Source: Campylobacterota bacterium (lineage in GTDB: Bacteria > Campylobacterota > Campylobacteria > Campylobacterales > Sulfurovaceae). From it: 27,667 bases of DNA. The stretch is from assembly GCA_013153675.1 (NCBI GenBank), contig JAADEA010000014.1:1-27667 (forward strand), in the 5' to 3' direction. Below, piece after piece: positions 7,923 to 15,840 of the stretch. Every line of letters begins with the position of its first letter. Within the stretch, counting starts at the first letter, position 1. The position numbers and the translations under genes were made by a program. The notes beneath the pieces are model-generated. The model worked only from the letters and a program-made list of their open reading frames with translations, was not told the DNA's origin and made no database searches.

Positions 7923-8432
7923 TTAAAAGCTATAACTAACTCCCACCATATAGATATCTATCCCATTATTTGGTTTCTTAAGATTGGCATTTGAGTAGTG
8001 CATATATCTAATATGAAAATCAAAATCTCCTACTTTTACCCCTATACCTATTCTATCTTCAAATTGGAAATGAATTGATAAATTTCTATTATCAATCTTT
8101 GTTTTAGATATATAAGTTGCACCAATTCCACCTTCAATATATGGTCTTACATACCCTTTTGGATTAAATTGATAATAAAAAACTGGAGAGATAGCAACAG
8201 CAAAAATATTATCTTTTTTCCCATTCCAATAATTTAGAGAACCTTCAAAATATCCTCCAAAAGAGTCACTCAATCCCTTTTGGTGTAACCAATCACTAAA
8301 ATAGTATCTTACACCTATTCTATATACATCTATCTTATCTCTACTTCTTCCATAATCACTAAAAACAGCCCATTTACTCTCTGCTAATAAAATAGAAGAG
8401 AAGATAAAAAGGGCAAAAATAACCCTTTTCAT
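7923..8432 (-). CDS. PagL-like lipid A 3-O-deacylase (outer-membrane beta-barrel)
   Basis: PagL enzymes are outer-membrane eight-stranded barrels that remove the 3-linked acyl chain of lipid A. The product has a signal peptide (residues 1-17, ending LLAES), alternating aromatic/polar beta strands, and a C-terminal Phe typical of outer-membrane proteins. The motif HYSNAN at 145-150, followed by KPNNGIDIY, matches the PagL active-site region. His-145 and Ser-147 fit the catalytic pair, and Asp-159 falls where Pseudomonas PagL has its catalytic Glu. The 169-residue length fits. It begins only 12 bases after the nuoN stop with its own AAGGAT site, so it seems to be the last gene of the nuo transcript. 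The specificity is inferred, not shown. Confidence 0.8.
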   Translation of the reverse strand: MKRVIFALFIFSSILLAESKWAVFSDYGRSRDKIDVYRIGVRYYFSDWLHQKGLSDSFGGYFEGSLNYWNGKKDNIFAVAISPVFYYQFNPKGYVRPYIEGGIGATYISKTKIDNRNLSIHFQFEDRIGIGVKVGDFDFHIRYMHYSNANLKKPNNGIDIYMVGVSYSF

Positions 8433-8444
8433 AAATTATCCTTT

Positions 8445-9926
8445 TTAAATAGGAGTATTTCCTACTAAGTAGGTAATAAAAGATAGAAGTGGATCAATTA
8501 CAAAGATTGAACCAACTGTTGCAAATGCTGCAATACCAATAATTACCTCTAATGCTCTTGATCTATTTGCATAAACAGCCTCAGCGCTAAGTTTTGGATC
8601 TTTTAAGAACATATATACAATAAGTTTTAAGTAATAATATGCGGCAATTGCACTATTTAATGCCATAATTATTGCAAGACCTATATATCCTGCATCTACT
8701 ACTGAACTAATTACATATAATTTACCCCAAAATAGACTAAATGGAGGCACACCTGTTAAAGATAACATAAAAATAGCCATAATTACTGCTGCTATTGGAT
8801 TTTTATATACCATACCTGCAAACTTTGTATATGGATGATTATATCTATCATGATGAATCTTATCTTTATGGCGGCTAATCCAAAGCATAGCAAAAGCACC
8901 TAAATTTGTAAACATAAATAAAATATAGTATAAAAAGATTGAACTATAAGATTTAACTGTAACAATGGATAGAGCAAGCATTACAAATCCAGCATGAGAA
9001 ATAGAACTATATGCAAGCATTCTTTTTACATCTTCTTGCACAAGTGCCATCATATTTGAGAGGGTCATTGTAAGCACACCCATAGCAATAATCATTAATC
9101 TAATAGCTTCAATATCAAGTTTAATATATAATCCAAAAATTCTCATTGCAACTACCATCATTGCAATTTTTGGCACAATAGACATATATCCAGCCATTGG
9201 AGCAGTAGATCCCTCATACACATCTGGCGTCCACATATGAAAAGGAATTAAAGATACTTTAAATGCAACTGCTACCATTAAAAGAATTACAGCCCCAATA
9301 ATAGGTACTAAATTGCTATTTTCCACAATTCTATTTTTTATAACCTCTTGAATTACCAATAGATCCAAAGAACCACTTAAAGCATAAATTGCAGCAGCTC
9401 CAAGAGCAAAAAATCCAGCTGCCATAGCTCCCATTGTAAAATATTTAATTGCAGCCTCATGAGATTCTCTTGTATTATGCAATGCAATTAATGTATAAAG
9501 AGCAAGAGAGGCTGTCTCAAGCCCTACAAAAATTAATATTAAATTATCAGTAGCTACCATAAATTGGAAACCACCTACCATCATTAAAAATAGACCAAAA
9601 AATTCCGGAAAAGAGTATTCATGAAACTTTTGCTCTGTTAATGCTAATGGAATAAATAGCATTGAAGCACCCAAAATAATCAACTGACCTAAAATAGATA
9701 GTCCATCAGTTGTAATAAGATCAAAAAATCCTCTCTCATTTAAATTTAAGCTAAGTACTGCTCCAAAAGAGACGAAAAGCACTAAAATAGAAATTACTAC
9801 ATATAGAGATTTATGAAGATTCTCTTTTATTAGATCAATTATTAAAATTAACAATCCTCCTCCAATTGTAATTAACATTGGAGCAAGGGTAAATAGATTT
9901 AATGAGTTTATATCTATAGGCTTCAT
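8445..9926 (-). CDS. nuoN: Complex I membrane subunit NuoN
   Basis: NuoN is one of three antiporter-like proton-pumping subunits of the complex I membrane arm, next to NuoK. The 493-residue product is hydrophobic throughout, with about 14 predicted helices, close to E. coli NuoN (485). Diagnostic motifs are GLETASLALYTLIA (conserved Glu of helix 5), FKVSLIPFHMWTPDVYEG (conserved Lys of helix 7 and the broken-helix region) and LAYSSISHAGFVMLA. The start shares one base with the nuoM stop (TAATG) and has AAGGAGG upstream, showing translational coupling. No terminator separates it from the PagL-like gene. Confidence 0.96.
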   Translation of the reverse strand: MKPIDINSLNLFTLAPMLITIGGGLLILIIDLIKENLHKSLYVVISILVLFVSFGAVLSLNLNERGFFDLITTDGLSILGQLIILGASMLFIPLALTEQKFHEYSFPEFFGLFLMMVGGFQFMVATDNLILIFVGLETASLALYTLIALHNTRESHEAAIKYFTMGAMAAGFFALGAAAIYALSGSLDLLVIQEVIKNRIVENSNLVPIIGAVILLMVAVAFKVSLIPFHMWTPDVYEGSTAPMAGYMSIVPKIAMMVVAMRIFGLYIKLDIEAIRLMIIAMGVLTMTLSNMMALVQEDVKRMLAYSSISHAGFVMLALSIVTVKSYSSIFLYYILFMFTNLGAFAMLWISRHKDKIHHDRYNHPYTKFAGMVYKNPIAAVIMAIFMLSLTGVPPFSLFWGKLYVISSVVDAGYIGLAIIMALNSAIAAYYYLKLIVYMFLKDPKLSAEAVYANRSRALEVIIGIAAFATVGSIFVIDPLLSFITYLVGNTPI

Positions 9927-11449
9927 TATTTTGCCTCCTTATTAGTGCTTATATAAATTTTGCTTTTCGTCTCTTCCAATTTAGCTTTTTTGTGCATAAA
10001 TTTTACCATCCCATTTACTGTTACATCAATTGGTTTTAAAATTGGTTTTGGATATACTCCAAGCCAAATTACAACCAATGTTAATGGAACAAGTGCCCAT
10101 AACTCTCTTGCATTTAAATCTTTTAACTTTTTATTCTCCTCTTTTGTTAAAGGTCCAAAGAAAGATTTTTTATATAAAGAGAGCATATAGATAGCTCCTA
10201 CAATAATTGAAGTTCCTGCCAAAATTGTCATAGTTGGAGAAATTTTAAAAAATCCTGCTAAAGATAGATACTCCCCTACAAATCCTATTGTTAGAGGCAA
10301 TCCAACTGAAGCCATTAACATAATTCCAAAAATTAAAGCATACTTTGGCATTACAGAGGCAAGACCTCCAAATTCACTCATTAATTTAGTATGTCTTCTA
10401 TCATAAATAACACCTACAAGCAAGAAGAGAGCTCCTGAGACAATTCCATGAGATAACATTAAAAATATTGCCCCTCCAATTCCAATTGTATTTAGGGCAA
10501 ATGTTCCAATCATAATAACACCCATATGAGAAATTGAACTATATGCAATAACTTGTTTCATATCCTCTTGAGCATATGCAACCATTGCAGTATATATAAT
10601 CATAATAATAGAAATTACTGCAATTGGCGTAATATAAGCTGCTGCTGCATCTGGAAATAGAGGAAGAGAAAATCTTACAAAACCATAAGTTCCCATCTTT
10701 AATAATACAGCCGCCAATATTACTGAACCAATTGTAGGTGCTTGTCCATGGGCATATGGAAGCCATGTATGAAATGGAAACATTGGCACCTTAATAGCAA
10801 AGCCCAAGAAAAATAGCCAAAATAGAAAACTTTGAGCAGAAACAGAAAGTTGCAATCTATACCAATCTGTAAGAGAAAAACTCCATACACCTGTTGTATC
10901 GTGATATATTTTTGCAAAAATTAAAATACCAACCAACATTACTAAAGAACCAGCAAAGGTATAGATAAAAAACTTAATTGCTGCATATAGTCTCTTCTCT
11001 CCTCCCCATGCTCCAATTATATATAACATTGGAACAAGAGAAAACTCCCAAAATAGATAAAAGATAATTACATCTAAAGAGACAAAAACTCCTACCATTG
11101 CTACTTCTAAAAAGAGTAAAGAGACAATTAAATTTTTTAGATTTTTTTCAATTGTTAACCCAACTACACCTATTAAGGTCATAAAAGTAGTTAAAACTAC
11201 TAAAAATAAAGAGATACCATCTACTCCCAAATAGTAATTTATTCCAAAATCACTTACTAATGGAATAAATTCAATAAATTGTAAATTTGGGTTATTTGTA
11301 TCAAAAGAGAACCACAGCCATAGAGAGAGTAAAAACTCAATGGCTGTTACCGCAATTCCATAGACCCTAATTGTCCTTTTATCTACTATAAATCCCAGCA
11401 ATCCTGCAAGAAGCGGGAAAAAAATTAATACGCTCAAAATATTTGCCAT
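9926..11449 (-). CDS. nuoM: Complex I membrane subunit NuoM
   Basis: Antiporter-like proton-pumping subunit between NuoL and NuoN. The 507-residue length matches E. coli NuoM (509). The conserved helix-5 Glu is in YLFWEFSLVPMLYIIG, and the helix-7 Lys is in FAIKVPMFPFHTWLP. HGQAPTIGSVILAA and IAYSSISHMGVIMIG are typical of NuoM. The C-terminal tail is lysine-rich and lies outside the last predicted helix. AAGGAGAG precedes the ATG, 11 bases after the nuoL stop. Nothing suggests loss of function. Confidence 0.96.
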   Translation of the reverse strand: MANILSVLIFFPLLAGLLGFIVDKRTIRVYGIAVTAIEFLLSLWLWFSFDTNNPNLQFIEFIPLVSDFGINYYLGVDGISLFLVVLTTFMTLIGVVGLTIEKNLKNLIVSLLFLEVAMVGVFVSLDVIIFYLFWEFSLVPMLYIIGAWGGEKRLYAAIKFFIYTFAGSLVMLVGILIFAKIYHDTTGVWSFSLTDWYRLQLSVSAQSFLFWLFFLGFAIKVPMFPFHTWLPYAHGQAPTIGSVILAAVLLKMGTYGFVRFSLPLFPDAAAAYITPIAVISIIMIIYTAMVAYAQEDMKQVIAYSSISHMGVIMIGTFALNTIGIGGAIFLMLSHGIVSGALFLLVGVIYDRRHTKLMSEFGGLASVMPKYALIFGIMLMASVGLPLTIGFVGEYLSLAGFFKISPTMTILAGTSIIVGAIYMLSLYKKSFFGPLTKEENKKLKDLNARELWALVPLTLVVIWLGVYPKPILKPIDVTVNGMVKFMHKKAKLEETKSKIYISTNKEAK

Positions 11450-11460
11450 CTACTCTCTCC

Positions 11461-13356
11461 TTAACTTAACGCTGAGGCGAAAACCGCCAATAGTGATAGG
11501 AAAATAACACCGCCTGCCATCCATTTTAAATAGGTTGACAGATTCCCATTTTGTACTTTTCTACTATTATCCCCTGTTACCTCAATAGCTTTTGCTATAC
11601 CATCTACTGTTGCATCTATCATTTGTAAATCTATATCTTTCCATGCAATATTTGAAAGTTCAGCATATGGTTTTGCAAATGCCTTTTCATAAAATTGAGG
11701 AATATAGTATTGATTATATAGCACCTTATATGGTAAAGAGTTTTCAATCTTCTCATTTCTTTTTAGAGGTTTAGAATATTTAAAATATGCAAACAATATA
11801 CCACCTATTGCTAAAGTTAATGTAGCAAGAGTTAATAACCATACCATATGGTGTGTATGCTCACTCATCTCATATGGAGGTAGAAGTTTAGTAACAAAAG
11901 AGAAAAACTCTGGCTTATACCAACCAAAAATTACTGCTAATATACCAAGAGGCAACATTGCCCATAATACATATGCTTGCACTTCATGTGGATGGAAACC
12001 ATATTTTTTATATCTTGCATCACCTAAGAATGTTAAAAATACCAATCTAAAGCTATAAAATGCAGTTAAACCTGCTGTAATCCAAAGTACAAACCAAATT
12101 CCATATGCATGTTCATTAAAAGCTACCTCTAAAATTGTATCTTTTGAATAGAATCCAGCAAGTGGCCAAATTCCAGCAAGAGCTAAAGATGCTACAAACA
12201 TATAAAGATATGTCCACTTCATTACATCTTTTAATCCACCCATTTTAAAAATATCAAGCTCATCATTCATAGCATGCATAACATTTCCAGCTCCTAAGAA
12301 TAAAAGAGCCTTAAAGAAAGCATGAGCTGCTAAGTGAAATAGAGCCACCCAATATGCTCCAAGCCCAGCAGCTGCAAACATATAACCAAGCTGTGATAGA
12401 GTGGAATAAGCAATAATTCTTTTTAAATCTCTATTTACAAGAGCCATTGAAGCTGCAAAGATTGCAACAAATGTTCCAAGAGCAGCAATAAAATAGCTAA
12501 CTTCTGGAATTTGAGAATAGATAGGATATGCTCTAATTACTAAATATACTCCTGCTGTAACCATTGTAGCAGCATGGATCAAGGCTGAAACTGGTGTTGG
12601 ACCCTCCATCGCATCAGCAAGCCATGTATGTAGAGGAAATTGGGCAGATTTACCCATTGCACCAATAAAAAGAGCAATTCCAATTAATACTAAAGTAGTA
12701 TGGTCAAGCTTAGAGATATTTGCAAATACTTCATCATAATTTACAGTTCCAAGATTCCAAAAGATCAAAAAGATTCCTACTAACATCCCTAAGTCTGCAA
12801 TTCTATTCATAATAAACGCTTCATTTGCCGCCCATGCAGGAGAGATAGAAGGATTTTTACTTCTTGGAAGATCCTCTTTATGGTACCAAAAACCAATTAG
12901 TAGCCAAGAACAAACTCCAACTCCTTCCCATCCTATAAATAATCCTAAGAAGTTATCACTCATTACAAGCACAAGCATAGAGAAAACAAAAGCTGAAAGA
13001 TATGAGAAGAAGCGGTTAAATCCCTTATCATGCTCCATATATCCATTTGAATAGATATGAACTACTGTTGATACAAGAGTAACAACACTCATCATAACAG
13101 CAGTTACTTGGTCTACCTTAAATCCAAAAGAGACATTCATACCATCAATAACGATCCAATCCATCAACTTTACATTAATAACATCACCGCTTTTATATAG
13201 ATAGATTAATAGAGTAATTGAAGCCAAAAATGAGATAAACAAAAGTAAAGATGTAACTACTCCTGTTAATATAGTCTTTGGCTTCATTCCAAATAAGGCT
13301 GCAAAGAGTGAACCTACCAGCGGTGCAAAGAGCGCTATATATACTAAACTCTCCAT
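11461..13356 (-). CDS. nuoL: Complex I membrane subunit NuoL
   Basis: Distal antiporter-like subunit of complex I, with the long lateral helix that runs along the membrane arm. The protein has 631 residues (E. coli 613). The pump motifs are present: LFIGWEGVGVCSWLLIGFWY (Glu in WEG), MGKSAQFPLHTWLADAMEGP (Lys) and ALIHAATMVTAGVYL. The quinone-oxidoreductase signature IAYSTLSQLGYMFAAAG follows. The last 100 or so residues hold the amphipathic lateral helix and a terminal anchor. It sits three bases after nuoK, with AAGGGG ahead of the ATG. Confidence 0.96.
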   Translation of the reverse strand: MESLVYIALFAPLVGSLFAALFGMKPKTILTGVVTSLLLFISFLASITLLIYLYKSGDVINVKLMDWIVIDGMNVSFGFKVDQVTAVMMSVVTLVSTVVHIYSNGYMEHDKGFNRFFSYLSAFVFSMLVLVMSDNFLGLFIGWEGVGVCSWLLIGFWYHKEDLPRSKNPSISPAWAANEAFIMNRIADLGMLVGIFLIFWNLGTVNYDEVFANISKLDHTTLVLIGIALFIGAMGKSAQFPLHTWLADAMEGPTPVSALIHAATMVTAGVYLVIRAYPIYSQIPEVSYFIAALGTFVAIFAASMALVNRDLKRIIAYSTLSQLGYMFAAAGLGAYWVALFHLAAHAFFKALLFLGAGNVMHAMNDELDIFKMGGLKDVMKWTYLYMFVASLALAGIWPLAGFYSKDTILEVAFNEHAYGIWFVLWITAGLTAFYSFRLVFLTFLGDARYKKYGFHPHEVQAYVLWAMLPLGILAVIFGWYKPEFFSFVTKLLPPYEMSEHTHHMVWLLTLATLTLAIGGILFAYFKYSKPLKRNEKIENSLPYKVLYNQYYIPQFYEKAFAKPYAELSNIAWKDIDLQMIDATVDGIAKAIEVTGDNSRKVQNGNLSTYLKWMAGGVIFLSLLAVFASALS

Positions 13357-13359
13357 CCA

Positions 13360-13665
13360 CTACCCCTTTAACATTGTATATTTATCAAGATCGAGGGTGC
13401 CATACTTCTTATACAATAGAATTAATAGCCCCAATCCTACTGCTACTTCACTTGCTGCGATAGCAATAATAAAAAAGGCAAAAAGCTGTCCTCCCAAATC
13501 ATTTAGATAGTGAGAGATTGCAGCAAAAGCCACATTAGCAGCATTTAACATAATCTCTGTGGCAAAAAATAGCATTAAGAGATTCTTTCTTCTAATAACC
13601 CCAATTAAGCCTATTAAAAATAGTATTGCCGCTAATACTAAATAGTGAGTTAATGTTAAACTCAT
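13360..13665 (-). CDS. nuoK: Complex I membrane subunit NuoK
   Basis: A small three-helix proton-channel subunit of 101 residues, the usual length. The two membrane glutamates needed for pumping are in place: one in FFATEIMLNAANVAF (helix 2) and one in AIAASEVAVGLGLLIL (helix 3). The start codon overlaps the nuoJ stop in ATGA, so translation is coupled. Confidence 0.96.
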   Translation of the reverse strand: MSLTLTHYLVLAAILFLIGLIGVIRRKNLLMLFFATEIMLNAANVAFAAISHYLNDLGGQLFAFFIIAIAASEVAVGLGLLILLYKKYGTLDLDKYTMLKG

Positions 13666-14204
13666 TTGGAATCCTTTTGAATATTCTCATCTTCTATAGA
13701 GATACTTTTATCCATCTTTTTACTTGCTAAAATTATACCTGCTATCATTGCAATTAAAAGCATTACTGCTGCCACTTCAAATGGAACTAAATATTTAGTA
13801 AATAGCACAACTCCTACAGCATGAGGATTATCCATTCCAGCTGGCGGTACTAAAAAGCCTTTTGCAGTGGTATAAGATACTCCTTTAAATATAACAAGCA
13901 AAATAATTGCAATAATAGCCCCTCCAAATATAATAAAGCCTTTATTATCTACTTTTTCCTTAATATTTTTTCGCATATCAAAAAAGATCATAGCAAAGGC
14001 ATATAGAGCCATAACTGCCCCAACATATACAATTAGTTGAACCACCCCTAAAAAGTCTGCATCTAAAATAAAAAATAGCCCAGAGATAAGGATCATTCCT
14101 CCACCTAAGGCACTCATTGCATATAATACATTAGAGCTTAATACTGCTATTATAAAAAAGATAGTTATTAAAGCTCCAAATATATAAAATGCTATTGCTT
14201 CCAT
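13662..14204 (-). CDS. nuoJ: Complex I membrane subunit NuoJ
   Basis: Five-helix membrane subunit that carries the pi-bulge helix linking quinone reduction to pumping. I start it at ATG 14204 (180 residues). The frame is open to 14273, but AAAGGA just ahead of 14204, the hydrophobic MEAIAFYIFG start and typical NuoJ length all favour the shorter form. The upstream part would also overlap nuoI in a charged non-NuoJ sequence. The helix-3 region VGVVQLIVYVGAVMALYAFA is characteristic, although here it reads FLGVVQLIVYVGAVM. The end overlaps nuoK by four bases. Confidence 0.93.
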   Translation of the reverse strand: MEAIAFYIFGALITIFFIIAVLSSNVLYAMSALGGGMILISGLFFILDADFLGVVQLIVYVGAVMALYAFAMIFFDMRKNIKEKVDNKGFIIFGGAIIAIILLVIFKGVSYTTAKGFLVPPAGMDNPHAVGVVLFTKYLVPFEVAAVMLLIAMIAGIILASKKMDKSISIEDENIQKDSK

Positions 14205-14214
14205 CTTCAATCCT

Positions 14215-14838
14215 TTAATATGCCAGAGGCGTTTTCTTAATTTTCTTATCTGCATCTGGAGATGGAGCTCCAAATCCAGGATACTCTTTTTGCTCTTTTA
14301 ACTTATCAATAGGAGTTAACATATCTTCAAATAGAGCAAAACTTGCCCTTTGTTCACTTGCAACCTCATATCTTCCCCCATGAACAATTGCAAGCTCTGG
14401 ACAAACCTCCGCACAATATCCACAAAATATACATCTACCAAAGTTAATAGTATATTCAGTTACCTCTTTTCTTTGGTTCTCATCATATCTTGTATCTATT
14501 CTAATACAGTTTGCAATACAGATCTTTTCACAAAGTCCACATCCAATACATCTATAATGACCACTCTCAAGAAGCCTCTTCATCTCATGAATAGCTCTAT
14601 ATCTTGGAGAGATAGGAAGCTTCTCTAATGGATACTTTACTGTATGCATTTTACCAAAGAATAGAGCCCTTATCATCTCTCTAAAAGTTACTTTTAATCC
14701 AGTAAAGAGCTCTAATTTTATAGATCTTTTTAGAACTCTTTTAAACTTTCCCCAATTTGTTGTAGGAGTAGGCTCTAACTCTATAAATCTATAGTTTTGA
14801 ACTCCAATATTTCTATTTTTTAACTCATCAAAACTCAT
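14215..14838 (-). CDS. nuoI: Complex I subunit NuoI, 2[4Fe-4S] ferredoxin-type
   Basis: NuoI carries clusters N6a and N6b, passing electrons from NuoG to NuoB. The 207-residue protein has two CxxCxxCxxxC sets: Cys-97, 100, 103, 107 and Cys-136, 139, 142, 146. The proline that usually follows the last cysteine is present in the second set (CPELAI) but replaced by Ile in the first. An N-terminal amphipathic region (residues about 30-65) would dock on the membrane. The C-terminal 40 residues are charged. The gene lies nine bases after nuoH with AAGGAG ahead of the ATG. Confidence 0.96.
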   Translation of the reverse strand: MSFDELKNRNIGVQNYRFIELEPTPTTNWGKFKRVLKRSIKLELFTGLKVTFREMIRALFFGKMHTVKYPLEKLPISPRYRAIHEMKRLLESGHYRCIGCGLCEKICIANCIRIDTRYDENQRKEVTEYTINFGRCIFCGYCAEVCPELAIVHGGRYEVASEQRASFALFEDMLTPIDKLKEQKEYPGFGAPSPDADKKIKKTPLAY

Positions 14839-14847
14839 CTTTACTCC

Positions 14848-15837
14848 TTAAAACATCATTACCAAACCGGTAATTACTACATTAATTACTGCAAGAGGCA
14901 TTAAAACCTTCCAACAAAGCCACATTAATTGATCTGGTCTAATATGAGGCCAAGCTCCTCTAATCCATAACATTAAAAAGAAAAAGAAAGATACTTTTAA
15001 AATAATTGCTAAACCTCCAGGAATAAATCCAAGTGGATTAAATCCTCCTAAAAAGATCAAAGAAGCTAAAAAGCCAATTGTAATCATATTGGTATATTCA
15101 CCAATAAAGAACATTCCCCATCTAAGTCCACTATATTCAGTAGCATATCCAGAAATAATCTCTGCTTCATGCTCTAAAAGATCAAAAGGAGTTCTGTTTG
15201 TCTCAGCATATCCAGCAATTAAGAAAAGAATAAAAGCTAATGGCTGCTTCCAAATTAACCAATTACCAATACCACCTGCTTGATAGTTATTAAAATCTAT
15301 TAAAGATAAAGAACCAACAAGCATAATTGGAGCAAGAAGAGATAATCCAGTTACTACCTCATAACTTAAAAATTGAATTGCTGTTCTTGCTGCTCCTATC
15401 ATTCCCCATTTATTATCCTGTGCTAAACCAGCAAGAAGAGGTCCATATAATCCTGCTGCCATTACCCCAAGAACAAATAAAACGCCTACATTAATATCAG
15501 CTACAATTGGTTGAACTTTAATACCAAAAATTTCAAATTCTGGTAAAAGAGGAACTGCAGCTAAAGCTATAAAAGCAGTAGCAGCTGTAATTGCTGGAGC
15601 TATCATAAAGATAATTCTATTGGCTCCTGCTGGAATAAAATCCTCTTTTGTTACAAGCTTAATACCATCTGCTAATATTTGCAAGATTCCATAAGGTCCT
15701 ACATGCGTTGGTCCAAGCCTTCTTTGAATAAAGGCTAATACCTTCCTTTCAATATAGGTTCCAAAACCTGCTAATGCAGAGATAATTAATAAGATCAATA
15801 GAGCTTTAATTATTGTTGAAATTATATATCCATCCAT
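14848..15837 (-). CDS. nuoH: Complex I membrane subunit NuoH
   Basis: NuoH joins the hydrophilic and membrane arms and lines the quinone-binding cavity. The 329-residue product has eight to nine predicted helices (E. coli 325). The motifs YIERKVLAFIQRRLGPTHVG, LQILADGIKLVTKED, the acidic loop RTPFDLLEHEAEIISGY and the late LWIRGAWPHIRPDQLM are all intact. It begins three bases after the end of the second nuoG, with AAGGTG upstream. Confidence 0.97.
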   Translation of the reverse strand: MDGYIISTIIKALLILLIISALAGFGTYIERKVLAFIQRRLGPTHVGPYGILQILADGIKLVTKEDFIPAGANRIIFMIAPAITAATAFIALAAVPLLPEFEIFGIKVQPIVADINVGVLFVLGVMAAGLYGPLLAGLAQDNKWGMIGAARTAIQFLSYEVVTGLSLLAPIMLVGSLSLIDFNNYQAGGIGNWLIWKQPLAFILFLIAGYAETNRTPFDLLEHEAEIISGYATEYSGLRWGMFFIGEYTNMITIGFLASLIFLGGFNPLGFIPGGLAIILKVSFFFFLMLWIRGAWPHIRPDQLMWLCWKVLMPLAVINVVITGLVMMF

Positions 15838-15840
15838 CGC

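Noticed and set aside
13662..14273. A longer NuoJ starting at 14273.
   Set aside because: The extra residues are charged, unlike NuoJ, and the ribosome site supports 14204.
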